Origin: Actinobacteria bacterium OV320
Lineage (GTDB): Bacteria > Actinomycetota > Actinomycetes > Streptomycetales > Streptomycetaceae
Assembly (NCBI GenBank): GCA_001298545.1
Contig: LJCX01000021.1
Span: 1 to 64,000 of the forward strand
Direction of reading: 5' to 3'
DNA length: 64,000 nt
Positions 26,388 through 34,375 of this stretch are shown here, piece after piece (positions within the stretch are counted from its first letter, which is position 1; the number at the start of each line of letters is the position of its first letter). A program made the position numbers and the translations under genes. The notes under the pieces are model-generated. The model was not told where the DNA came from. It did no database searches and saw only the letters and a list, made by a program, of their open reading frames with translations.

Positions 26388-26505
26388 ACCAGGCCACACC
26401 GGGACGGAGCCGTGGCGCGCGGAGGTGTGCGAGACCCACACCACGATCGTGTTCTTCGCCGGCGACCACTTTCACGAGGTACTGCGCGCGGGACGGTCTT
26501 CCCTA
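26380..26505 (+). pseudogene. 5' stub of an aminoglycoside-phosphotransferase/ATP-binding protein (Rv2004c-like)
   Basis: ATG 26380 overlaps the USP stop. The first 30 residues read MTEPGHTGTEPWRAEVCETH, then TTIVFFAGD. AEV-x-ETHT-x-VVFFAGD is the opening of the fused phosphotransferase/AAA-kinase family whose mycobacterial member Rv2004c is in the DosR regulon. After FFAGD the expected YKxKKPVDLGFLDF does not follow; the frame continues into unrelated sequence. About 500 codons would be missing, so this is a truncated gene. Confidence 0.55.
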
Positions 26506-26958
26506 CCCTGTCCGCCTCCGCCCTCTCCCGGGGCCGCTACCGCCGACCGTCCCTCCGCACAGGCGCGATGCACTGGAAGGCCACGTGGATCTCCTGCTCG
26601 GCCGCGCAGGCGACTGTCGCTCCCTCCGTCGTCGGCAGGGGGCCCGGCCGGCCCTCAAGCCGGGCCACCGAACACGGAACGGGAGCAGGGATGTAGTCCG
26701 GACCCGCCGCATGGAAGAAGTGCACGGACTCGGTACGCCTTCAGCGTCCGACGACCGCGGCGGCGCAGACAGGAGCTGTGCCTCCCGTCCGGTGGGCCGA
26801 CCGGCCCTCCTTCCAGGACAGGTTCCGGTCTGCGGCCGGCACGCCAACGGTCGCCGTGGCTCAACCGGTTCCGCTCACGCCCTGAACCGGCGACCGTTAC
26901 CGTGGCACATGATCGGACCAGTGGGTGTCCGTTCGGGAACGGACCTGGAGGAGCTCAG
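26506..26958. other. region upstream of the histidine kinase, no gene
   Basis: Frames here give no family resemblance. It holds the palindromic box at 26794 and, by position, the kinase promoter. It may include further debris of the truncated gene on its left. Confidence 0.4.
26794..26807. promoter_or_regulatory. putative dormancy-regulator box
   Basis: GGGCCGACCGGCCC is a perfect palindrome 152 bp upstream of the histidine kinase start. With the following T it is identical to the site upstream of the response regulator (8692). Confidence 0.55.
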
Positions 26959-28674
26959 GTGGGAAGTCCCGAGGAAGCCCGTGTACGGCTGCGTCAGCTC
27001 AGGCTCGACGAACTGCTGGAGGAGTTGCAGGCACGGCTGGACGCCGCGCGAGGCACCCGCGACCGGGTGCACAACCTGCTGGAGGCCGTGCTCTCGGTCG
27101 GCCGGGAGCTGGACCTCGAGCAGGCCCTCCACAGCATTGTCGAAGCGGCTGCGGTCCTCGTCGACGCGGAGTACGCCGCGCTGGGCGTGATCGGGCCTGA
27201 CGGCAAGCGGCTCTCGGCCTTCCACACCATCGGGGTCACCGAGGATCAGATCGCCGCGATCGGCCCCTACCCCGAGGGCCACGGCATCCTCGGAGAGCTG
27301 ATCCGCCACCCGGAGCCCCTCCGGCTCGCGAAGATCTCCGAGCACCCGGCCTCGTACGGCTTCCCGCCCCACCACCCGCCGATGAACACCTTCCTCGGCG
27401 TCCCGATCCGGGTCCGCGACCAGGTGTTCGGCAACCTGTACCTGACCGAGAAGCGCGGTGGGCAGTTCGACGAGGAGGACATCTCCGTCACGCTCACCCT
27501 GGCCGTCGCGGCCGGCGTCGCCATCGACAACGCCCGCCTGTACGCCGAGTCCCGGCTGCGCGAGCGCTGGCTGCGGGCGAACGCCGAGATCACCCACAGC
27601 CTGATGGCGGGTGGTGGGCGCACCGAGGTCCTTCGCCTGATCGCCGAGCGGGCGGGCGAGATAACCGAGGCGGCGCTGGCGGCGGTCGCCCTGCCCATGG
27701 ACGACACCGGGTCGCTCGCCGTCGAGATCGCCGTCGGACTGGACGCCGACGCGCACCGGGGGCTCGTCCTGTCGATGGACAGGAGCCTGATGGGACTTGC
27801 CTTCTCCGGAGCGGCTCCGGTCACCAGCGAGGACGTCGCCCATGACGAGCGGATCTCCCTGGAGCCGCCGCGCTTCGGCGGGCTGGGCCCCGCCGTGGCC
27901 GTGCCCATCGGTACCGGCGACGCGGGTGTGCGCGGTGTGGTGCTGCTGGCCCGGGAAGCCGGCCGGCCGGCGTTCACGCCGACGGAGACCGAGACCTTGC
28001 AGGTCTTCGCCGCGCAGGCCGCCGTCGCGATGGAGCTGGCGGAGCGCCGTCAGGACGCCGAGCGGATCGCCGTGCTCACGGACCGCGACCGCATCGCACG
28101 CGACCTGCACGACCTCGCGATCCAGCGGCTCTTCGCCACCGGCATGACACTGCAGAGCGCGGGCCGCTTCATCGAGCATCCCGAGGCTTCCGAGCGCGTG
28201 GCGCGGGCTGTCGACGACCTCGACGAGACCATCAAGATCATCCGCTCGACGATCTTCGGCCTACGCACCCGCGAGGGAGGCGACGGCACCGGACTGCGGG
28301 CCCGCGCGATGCGGGTCGTGGGGGAGGCGGCGCCGGTCCTGGCCTTCGCCCCCAGTGTGCGGATGGAGGGCCTGCTGGACACCGATGTGCCGAAGGAGGT
28401 CGCCGATCACGTCGTGGCCGTCCTCTCCGAGGCCCTGACCAACATCGCGCGTCACGCCCGTGCCGACCGGGCCGAGGTGGTCCTCACGACCGACGGGCGC
28501 GAGGTGCGGTTGTCGATCACGGACAACGGCGTCGGCATCCCGCCCGAGGGCCGCCGCAGCGGACTGCGGAACATGGCAGAGCGGGCCGAGCAGCTGGGTG
28601 GCCGGCTCGAACTGGCGACACCTTCCGGTGGTGGCGCCTCGGTGATGTGGCGGGCACCGGTGCGGGAAGGCTAG
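26959..28674 (+). CDS. two-GAF sensor histidine kinase, OsdK/DosS-like
   Basis: GTG 26959 has GGAGGAG seven bases upstream. The 571-residue protein has a coiled lead, GAF-A (about 60-205; HPASYGFPPHHPPMNTFLGV, then PIRVRDQVFGNLYLTEKRGG), GAF-B (about 225-375), a HisKA_3 helix with the phospho-His in DRIARDLHDLAIQRLFATG, and a HATPase (LSEALTNIARHARA, ITDNGVGIPPEG, GLRNMAERAEQLGG). It has no membrane helix. The layout is that of DosS/DosT/DevS and Streptomyces OsdK, whose GAF-A binds heme and senses oxygen, NO or redox state; the His-rich GAF-A segment agrees with that but heme binding is inference. It is the likely partner of the regulator at 8815. Confidence 0.9.
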   Translation: MGSPEEARVRLRQLRLDELLEELQARLDAARGTRDRVHNLLEAVLSVGRELDLEQALHSIVEAAAVLVDAEYAALGVIGPDGKRLSAFHTIGVTEDQIAAIGPYPEGHGILGELIRHPEPLRLAKISEHPASYGFPPHHPPMNTFLGVPIRVRDQVFGNLYLTEKRGGQFDEEDISVTLTLAVAAGVAIDNARLYAESRLRERWLRANAEITHSLMAGGGRTEVLRLIAERAGEITEAALAAVALPMDDTGSLAVEIAVGLDADAHRGLVLSMDRSLMGLAFSGAAPVTSEDVAHDERISLEPPRFGGLGPAVAVPIGTGDAGVRGVVLLAREAGRPAFTPTETETLQVFAAQAAVAMELAERRQDAERIAVLTDRDRIARDLHDLAIQRLFATGMTLQSAGRFIEHPEASERVARAVDDLDETIKIIRSTIFGLRTREGGDGTGLRARAMRVVGEAAPVLAFAPSVRMEGLLDTDVPKEVADHVVAVLSEALTNIARHARADRAEVVLTTDGREVRLSITDNGVGIPPEGRRSGLRNMAERAEQLGGRLELATPSGGGASVMWRAPVREG

Positions 28675-28738
28675 GCGTCCGGTCCCACACACCGCTGCGG
28701 CGTGACGTCGTAGGGCGGCGATCGCAGGTCGAGGTAGT

Positions 28739-28771
28739 CACGGCGGGTCACACGGGTCACGCGGGTCACTC
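28739..28771. repeat. short CGGGTCAC tandem repeats
   Basis: Three near-perfect copies of (g)CGGGTCAC with spacing of nine to ten bases (28744-28769), overlapping the stop of the minus-strand CBS-BON remnant. Possibly slippage-derived. Confidence 0.5.
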
Positions 28772-29068
28772 CGCTCCGAGGCGTGCGGAGAGGTGGCAGC
28801 GGACGTCGACGACGCCCTCGACGGCCCGCGCCAGGCGCTCGGCCACCGGTACCACCCGCGGGCCGTCGCCCCATCCCGTGAGCGTCACGACGCCCTCGGT
28901 CACCTCGACCCGGATGTGGTCGGCGGACAGCGGGAACAGGTGGTCGATGACCTCCTGGCGCACCTCCACGGTGAGCTCCTCGTCATTCCGCAGGAACACC
29001 TTGAGCAGATCCGAGCGGCTGACGACACCCTGGAGCACGCCCTCGTCGTCGATCACCGGCAGCCGCCT
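28766..29068 (-). pseudogene. CBS-BON protein, C-terminal part only
   Basis: Reverse strand reads RRLPVIDDEGVLQGVVSRSD and LLKVFLRNDEE, the end of a second CBS repeat. A BON domain follows (VRQEVIDHLFPLSADHIRVE, then VTEGVVTLTGWGDG) and the stop is at 28766. The N-terminal CBS repeat is missing: just upstream the frame meets TAG at 29072-29074 and the plus strand turns into a GH65 tail. Full CBS-BON proteins have about 220 residues; about 100 remain, with no proper start. They are thought to sense adenylates. Confidence 0.7.
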
Positions 29069-29288
29069 TCGCTACCAGGGGCACTGGGGCGTGCGGCTGC
29101 GACTGGAGAGCGGCCTGCTGGAGGTGGCGGTGCCGCCGTCCGACCGTGCACCGATCGACATCCGGCTGCCCGACCGCGCGGTCCGCGTGCAGCCGGGCCA
29201 GACGCGCCGGCTGTCGCTCCCGGTGCCCGCTGTCGCTCCCGGGCCGAAGGGGCCGGACGGCTCCGTGGGAGGACCGGCCGGCTCCTGA
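29064..29288 (+). pseudogene. 3' fragment of a glycoside hydrolase family 65 gene
   Basis: The frame RLRYQGHWGVRLRLESGLLE, then VAVPPSDRAPIDIRLPDRAV, ends in a proline-rich tail and TGA at 29288. It matches the last 60-70 residues of Streptomyces GH65 proteins (trehalose/maltose phosphorylase type; RYRGHW, SDRAPIxVRLxDR). About 700 upstream codons are absent. The break coincides within a few bases with the break of the CBS-BON gene on the other strand, so one deletion probably removed the bodies of both. Confidence 0.65.
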
Positions 29289-29357
29289 CCCGCTTCCGGG
29301 TTCGGTACGACGCTGAAGGTCCGCAGGAGCGCTGCCGCTGGAGGTGCCGAGATACTT

Positions 29358-29500
29358 CTTCCCGTTGTCGCCGGAGTGGACGGATCCGCCGACAGCCGGC
29401 CGCAGCCGACCGGGCGGCCGGGGAAGCCCTGGTGCGACGGCTGCCGCTCCGGCTGGTGCAAGCCGGGGAGGGGCTGCCCGACGACGCATGGCACATTCCA
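29358..29500 (+). pseudogene. fragment of a universal stress protein gene, frameshifted
   Basis: One frame reads LPVVAGVDGSADS. A shifted frame then continues AADRAAGEALVRRLPLRLVQ, which is the usual order at a USP start (VxGVDGS-x-x-S...AA-x-EA-x-RR-x-PLRLV). No ribosome site or later USP motifs are seen, so this is debris of a fifth USP gene. Confidence 0.5.
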
Positions 29501-29625
29501 AAGGAAAATGCCGGAGCCATCGCTTCCGGTCGTTCCTTTCCGTAGCCTCAGGAGTATCTGAACCACCGCGCGCCGCACCGCACTTGATCCGCGTCAGCCG
29601 ACAACGCGCCGAAGGGGCAACGGTC

Positions 29626-30111
29626 ATGGCCGTCGAGACCGAGGTTCTGAACGAACTGCACCGGCTGCGTTCCCGGGTACCGGAGCTGACGGGGGCGTTG
29701 GCGGCCGGTGCCGACGGTCTCGTCCTCGCCGAGGACATGCCGGACGTGCAGCCGGAGGGGCTGGCCGCGCTCACCGCGGCGGCGCTCGGCGTGGGACGCC
29801 GGATGGTCGACCTCGCCGACCGCGGCGAGTTCCGCGAACTGCTGGTGCGCGGCGCCGGGGGCTACCTCGCGACCTACGCGGCCGGGCCGTCGGCCGTCCT
29901 GACGCTGCTCGCCGACGACCGGGCCAACGTCGGCCGTCTGCATCTGGAGGGGCGGCGCGGCGGCGCGCGCATCGCCGAGCTGCTGGCGGCGCGGTCCATG
30001 GACGACGGGCCCGTCGTCCATGGTGGCGAGCCACCGGCTCCGCGGTTCCGCGGCCGGATACTCGGTGCTCTGCCCATACGCATCCCGCCGCAGTCCCGAT
30101 ACGAGCCCTGA
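29626..30111 (+). CDS. roadblock/LC7-domain protein
   Basis: The 161-residue protein has a roadblock/LC7 fold (about 1-120): VLNELHRLRSRVPELTGAL, DGLVLAEDMPDVQPEGLAAL, then YLATYAAGPSAVLTLLADDR. Such proteins are regulators or effectors of small GTPases, and in Streptomyces they appear in conservon-like operons. This one stands alone with no GTPase or kinase partner. The C-terminal 40 residues are proline-rich. No strong Shine-Dalgarno is seen except GAAGGGGC before the ATG. Confidence 0.78.
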   Translation: MAVETEVLNELHRLRSRVPELTGALAAGADGLVLAEDMPDVQPEGLAALTAAALGVGRRMVDLADRGEFRELLVRGAGGYLATYAAGPSAVLTLLADDRANVGRLHLEGRRGGARIAELLAARSMDDGPVVHGGEPPAPRFRGRILGALPIRIPPQSRYEP

Positions 30112-30117
30112 CGGACT

Positions 30118-30200
30118 TCGGAGGGCTCCAGAGGGCTCCAGAGGGCTTCCGCAGGACTCGGCGGGCGGACTACGGCGGACTTCGGCGGACTCCGTCGGGA
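30118..30200. repeat. short tandem repeats downstream of the roadblock gene
   Basis: GAGGGCTCCA occurs twice and partly a third time (30120-30150), followed by repeated CGGCGGACT units (30163-30195). The segment fills the gap before the convergent Cys-rich gene. Confidence 0.6.
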
Positions 30201-30204
30201 GCGC

Positions 30205-30819
30205 CTACGACCCGGTGGCCCGGCCGCGGCGTCCGCCGACCCCGCGTCGTCGGCCGCCACCCCTTTCCGGGCCCGCCCCCGCTCCCGACGAGGGGGCGCT
30301 GAACCCGCCGGGGACGAGACGCGGTGGCCCCACGGTCGGCGTCGCCGGCCCGGAGGGCGCCGGACCTGTGCCCGCTCCCCGGCCCGCCTCCGTGCCCGGC
30401 GCCGGCTCCGGGTCCGCAACGCGGGGCGGTGGTGGCGCCGCACGGGTCAGTACGCGCGCGTGGGGCAGCAACGGGGCGCAGGCGGCGCAGACTTCGCTGA
30501 GGGTCCACACCTGGCCGACCGCCGGGTCGTGCCGCAGGACGAGGACGACGGAGCCCGCGCAGGCGACCCGGGTGTCCTCGTGCAGCGCGCACCGCTGGCG
30601 TCGGCACCAGCAGGCGGCGTCGTGATGCACCGCCGCCGCTCTGGCGTGCGCGGCCGCGTGGGCCACCGCGAAGCGGCGCAGGGCCGCGAGGTCCCGGGAG
30701 CGCGGCGGCATCACGCACGGCGAGGAGCAGGTGACGGACGCGGTGCGGTCCCGGTGCCCGACCACGCGGATCGTCCAGCAACGGCCCGGACGGCGGGCCG
30801 ATGGGGCGTCAGGGTACAT
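30205..30819 (-). CDS. conserved cysteine-rich protein of unknown function
   Basis: From ATG 30819 (MYPDAPSARRPGRCWTIRVV) the 204-residue protein shows a Cys/His-rich core (about 45-120) including HHDAACWCRRQRCALHEDTR and WTLSEVCAACAPLLPHARVL, then a 90-residue proline/glycine-rich tail. The spacing (CWC, C, then C and CAAC) could ligate zinc or form a redox centre. I recognise it only as a recurrent Streptomyces hypothetical. The start was placed at 30819 because the extension upstream is low quality. It is divergent from the Ser/Thr kinase. Confidence 0.65.
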   Translation of the reverse strand: MYPDAPSARRPGRCWTIRVVGHRDRTASVTCSSPCVMPPRSRDLAALRRFAVAHAAAHARAAAVHHDAACWCRRQRCALHEDTRVACAGSVVLVLRHDPAVGQVWTLSEVCAACAPLLPHARVLTRAAPPPPRVADPEPAPGTEAGRGAGTGPAPSGPATPTVGPPRLVPGGFSAPSSGAGAGPERGGGRRRGVGGRRGRATGS

Positions 30820-31007
30820 AAGAGCCAAAGCACATGTCCTTCGTGGGGGAGGGTGATGAGCGAGTGGGGGAGCGGTCCGGGAGTGGTCCCGCACGGCCCG
30901 GCGGAAGTGACCTCGCTCACAGCATGCCCGGAGCCCCCGCGGACCATTCGCGCTGTGCCCTTCCGGCCGACGCACCGCCTGTCGGTCCGTACCCCTAAGC
31001 TCCCTCC

Positions 31008-32639
31008 ATGAGCACAGCGGAACCCCACAGACGCGTCGTCGACGGCCGTTTCGAGCTGGTCGGGCGACTCGGCGGCGGAGGCATGGGCCTGGTGTGGCGG
31101 GCCCACGACCTGGCGCTGCGTCGGGACGTCGCGGTGAAGGAGGTCCGGCCCCCGGACCCGGATCTCGCCGAGTACGACCCCGAGGGCGCGCGGACGCTGC
31201 GTGAGCGCGTCCTGCGCGAGGCCCGCGCGCTGGCCCGCGTCCACCACCCCAACGTCGTGACGATCCACCACATCGTCGACGGCGGCGAGAACACGTATCC
31301 GTGGATCGTGATGGAACTGGTCGAGGGCGGTTCCCTCCAGGACCGGCTCGACCGGGGCGTGATGACGCCGGCCGAGGCCGCGCGCCTGGGCCGCGAGGTG
31401 CTGTCCGCGCTGCGCGCCGCGCACGCCGTCGGCATCGAGCACCGCGATGTGAAGCCCGCCAACGTCCTGCTCCGCCCCGACGGGCGGCCCGTGCTCACCG
31501 ACTTCGGTATCGCCGCCGTCCGTGAGTCCGCCAGTCTCACCGCCACCGGCGCCGTCATCGGCTCGCCCGACTTCATGGCGCCGGAACGGGTCAGCGGCAA
31601 GGAGGGCGGCCCCGCCGCCGACCTCTGGTCGCTGGGGATGCTGCTGTACGTCGCCGTGGAGGGCCACCATCCGCTGCGCAGGGCCAGCACACTCGCGACG
31701 CTGGCCGCCGTACTCGGCGAGGACGTGCCCGAGCCGCGCCGGGCCGGGCCGCTGACCGGTGTCCTCAAGGCGCTGCTCGTGCGGGACCCGCAGGCCCGCC
31801 CCGACGCGGCGGAGGTCGACCGGATGCTCGCGGCCGTGACCGCGGACGCGCCCGGTCCGTCGCAGCCGGCGCCGGCGTCGGTCCCGCACGCCCCGCCGAC
31901 CTCCTACCCGCTCGCCCCGCCCGCGGCCGCGGGCGTCACCCCCGCCCCGCCGCACACCACCGCCCCGACCCGAGGACGCCGGACCCGTGGCAAGACCGTC
32001 ACCGGAGCCGTCCTCGGCACGGCCCTGACCGGCGTGCTGGTGTGGACGCTGCTCCCGAACGCGGACGACGGCGACACCGGCGGCGCGGCCACGCCGAAGC
32101 CGTCCGTCTCGCAGAGCGCCCGGCAGGCGTCCTCCGGCGGGTCCTCCGGCGGCTCGTCGGGCGGGGTCGCCGCCGTGGAGAAGGTCGACCTGCTCAGCGA
32201 GAAGGGCCTCGAGACGGCCGTGGCGGAGCTGACCGCCGCCATGGGCGGGACGAAGGTCACCAGCCTTGTGGTGTACGGGGAGTACGCCATCGCCGACGCC
32301 CCCGTGGCCGGTCATCCGAAGCTCTACGACCGGTACATGTACCGGGGTGGCGACGTGGCGGTGAAGGACGGGCCGGGCGGCACCGTCATGACCGGCGCGA
32401 TCCCCGTCGACCTGGACGTCTACGACTGGGATGCCGTGCCCGCGTTGCTCGCCAGGGCCACCGAGGTCCTGGGCGTCGCCGAGCCGACGAGCCGGTACCT
32501 GGTGATCAACCCGGGCTCCTCCATCTTCGACACCGGACCGACGATGAGCGTCTATCTGTCCGACGACTACGGCAGCGCCTACCTCAGGGCCGATGTGCGG
32601 GCCCGGGTGATCGAGACCCACCCGCGCGACGACGGCTGA
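31008..32639 (+). CDS. membrane Ser/Thr protein kinase (PknB/PknD-like)
   Basis: The 543-residue receptor-like kinase has an N-terminal catalytic domain (about 10-265): glycine loop LGGGGMGLVWRAHD, VAVKEV lysine, catalytic HRDVKPANVLLRPD, DFGIA metal site, and SPDFMAPER in the P+1 region. A Pro-rich linker, one membrane helix (about 330-347: GAVLGTALTGVLVWTLL) and an extracellular domain of about 180 residues follow. The outer part starts with a Ser/Gly linker and has no PASTA repeats; it is not one I can name. Hanks-type kinases of this layout control growth, envelope and development in actinobacteria. Confidence 0.92.
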   Translation: MSTAEPHRRVVDGRFELVGRLGGGGMGLVWRAHDLALRRDVAVKEVRPPDPDLAEYDPEGARTLRERVLREARALARVHHPNVVTIHHIVDGGENTYPWIVMELVEGGSLQDRLDRGVMTPAEAARLGREVLSALRAAHAVGIEHRDVKPANVLLRPDGRPVLTDFGIAAVRESASLTATGAVIGSPDFMAPERVSGKEGGPAADLWSLGMLLYVAVEGHHPLRRASTLATLAAVLGEDVPEPRRAGPLTGVLKALLVRDPQARPDAAEVDRMLAAVTADAPGPSQPAPASVPHAPPTSYPLAPPAAAGVTPAPPHTTAPTRGRRTRGKTVTGAVLGTALTGVLVWTLLPNADDGDTGGAATPKPSVSQSARQASSGGSSGGSSGGVAAVEKVDLLSEKGLETAVAELTAAMGGTKVTSLVVYGEYAIADAPVAGHPKLYDRYMYRGGDVAVKDGPGGTVMTGAIPVDLDVYDWDAVPALLARATEVLGVAEPTSRYLVINPGSSIFDTGPTMSVYLSDDYGSAYLRADVRARVIETHPRDDG

Positions 32640-32677
32640 CTCCCGGCCACAGGCTCGCGCTGTCCGCGCTACTCGCG

Positions 32678-34279
32678 CTATTCGCGGGTGAAGGTGCCCA
32701 GGCCGGTCTCGTCGAACGCCTCCACGGTCACCCGGGTCGCCTTGCCGTCGCGGTCGCCGTGGAAGGTGACGCCGGACAGCCCGACGGCGTTCTCGCCGAC
32801 CGTCCGGAAGCTGAAGGTGTCCCCGTCGTAGTGGGTCAGCCGGAACGTCGTCGGCTTCGGGCCGAGCCGCATGGTCAGTTCGCCGCCCGACGCGGAGACG
32901 GTCAGCGGACCGTAGAAGCTGTTGGCGTACGTCCCCGTGTAGGCCGCGTCGGGGCGGGCGGCGGCCGCGTCGGCGGGCGGGGTGGCGTAGTCGGTGGGCG
33001 AGACCTCCGCCTGTTCCTGCTGTGCGTAGATCTTCCCGATCAGGTCGAGCCAGTCGGCCGTGGCCTTCCCGTGCTGGGCGGTGTCGAAGAAGGTCTCCGC
33101 GATGGCGTCGGGAAGCCCGATCGGCTTGCCGTTGGTGAGGACCACGATGCCCAGTTGCTCCGCGGGAAGCATGGTGACGTTGGTGTTCGCGCCGAGGGCG
33201 AAGGCGCCCGAGTGGCTCAGGCGCAGGCGGCCCAGGTCGTCGTAGCTGACGTTCCAGCCGAGGCCGTAGAAACCCGTGCGGCCGGCCGGCGTCCGCGGGG
33301 GATTGGAGACGATCGCGGGGAGGTGGGTGCGTTCGAGCTGCTCGGCCGGGATGATCTGCTCGCCGTCGAGCTTGCCGTTCGCCAGCTGGAGGCGCAGCCA
33401 GCGGGACATGTCACGGGCGGAGGAACTGGCGCCGCCCGCCGGGGACTGGGCGTCGGCGTCGCGCACGAACTGGGCCCGCCAGGTGCCGTCGGGGGCCTTC
33501 ACATGCAGGTCGGCGCGGTTCTTCGCGGCCTCGTAGTCGGCGAACAGGGAGCTGGTGGAGTCCATCCCGGCGGGCTTGTACAGGGTGTCCTCGGAGAGCT
33601 TCTCCCAGGTCGTGCCCTCGGCGTCCGCGACCGCCTGGCCGGCCGCCGTCGGGCCGTAGTTGGTGTACGCGTAGGAGGCGCGGAACGGGGCCAGGGGCTC
33701 GTACCGGAGGTGGCTGAGGATGTAGTCGCGGTCGTAGCCGAGGTCCTCCAGCAGATCGCCCGAGTGGTCGGGCAGGCCGCTGCGGTGGGCGAACAGATCG
33801 GCCACCGTGACGTTCCGCGTCACCCACGGGTCCTTGAGGGCGAAGCCGGGCAGATGAGCGGCCACGGGGTCGTCCCAGCCGATCTTCTCGTCGCCCTCGC
33901 CCTCGCCCACCGCTCCTGCGACGACGGTCGACGCCAGTGGCTTGGACAGTGACGCCAGCTCGAACACCGTGTCGGGGTCGATCCGGGCGGCCCGGCCTTC
34001 GTGGCGGACGCCGAAGCCCTTCAGGTACACGACCCGGTCCTTGTACACGACGGCGACCGCGACCCCGGGTACGCCCGTCCGCTCCATCCCGTCCCGCACG
34101 ATCCCGTCGAGCTTCCCCACGGCCGCGTTCACCTCCGCCGCCGTCAGCTGCGCAGGCGGCTGGGGCGGGGGAGCGGCGGCGAGGACACCGGGGACGAGCA
34201 GGAGCGCGGCCACCGCCAGGGCGGCCGGGGCCTTCGCCCGGTGGCGTGTCGTCGTCTGCCGAACACCCATGCAGACCAT
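32678..34279 (-). CDS. secreted serine hydrolase (class C beta-lactamase/esterase family) with DUF3471-type C-terminus
   Basis: The 533-residue protein has a signal peptide (KAPAALAVAALLLVPGVLAA). The penicillin-binding-like domain carries the catalytic SxxK in FELASLSKPLAS, the YxN motif in YAYTNYG and HSG in LSHSGAFALGANT. A C-terminal lipocalin-like domain (YTGTYANSFYGPLTV on) is of the DUF3471 kind. This group holds D-aminopeptidases, esterases and beta-lactamase homologues; substrate unknown. ATG 34279 was chosen because GCGAGG is well spaced. The divergent gene is a PadR regulator whose operator lies between them, so co-regulation is possible. Confidence 0.87.
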   Translation of the reverse strand: MVCMGVRQTTTRHRAKAPAALAVAALLLVPGVLAAAPPPQPPAQLTAAEVNAAVGKLDGIVRDGMERTGVPGVAVAVVYKDRVVYLKGFGVRHEGRAARIDPDTVFELASLSKPLASTVVAGAVGEGEGDEKIGWDDPVAAHLPGFALKDPWVTRNVTVADLFAHRSGLPDHSGDLLEDLGYDRDYILSHLRYEPLAPFRASYAYTNYGPTAAGQAVADAEGTTWEKLSEDTLYKPAGMDSTSSLFADYEAAKNRADLHVKAPDGTWRAQFVRDADAQSPAGGASSSARDMSRWLRLQLANGKLDGEQIIPAEQLERTHLPAIVSNPPRTPAGRTGFYGLGWNVSYDDLGRLRLSHSGAFALGANTNVTMLPAEQLGIVVLTNGKPIGLPDAIAETFFDTAQHGKATADWLDLIGKIYAQQEQAEVSPTDYATPPADAAAARPDAAYTGTYANSFYGPLTVSASGGELTMRLGPKPTTFRLTHYDGDTFSFRTVGENAVGLSGVTFHGDRDGKATRVTVEAFDETGLGTFTRE

Positions 34280-34346
34280 TGAACGCCTCGCCGCGAACGG
34301 TGTCCTGCCGAGGTGGCGTGCACGACTCGGTGTTTCGCCGTGCAGG

Positions 34347-34367
34347 ATATATCGGCAGCCGATATAT
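34347..34367. promoter_or_regulatory. PadR-type operator
   Basis: A perfect inverted repeat: ATATATCGGC, one base, GCCGATATAT. It ends nine bases before the PadR ATG at 34376 and 68 bp from the start of the divergent hydrolase. ATAT-type dyads in this position are typical of PadR autoregulation. Confidence 0.75.
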
Positions 34368-34375
34368 TCAGTCCC

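Noticed and set aside
26506..26790. Reverse-strand frame with GATVACAAEQEIHVAFQCIA
   Set aside because: Short, no ribosome site, no family recognised; could be debris but cannot be supported.
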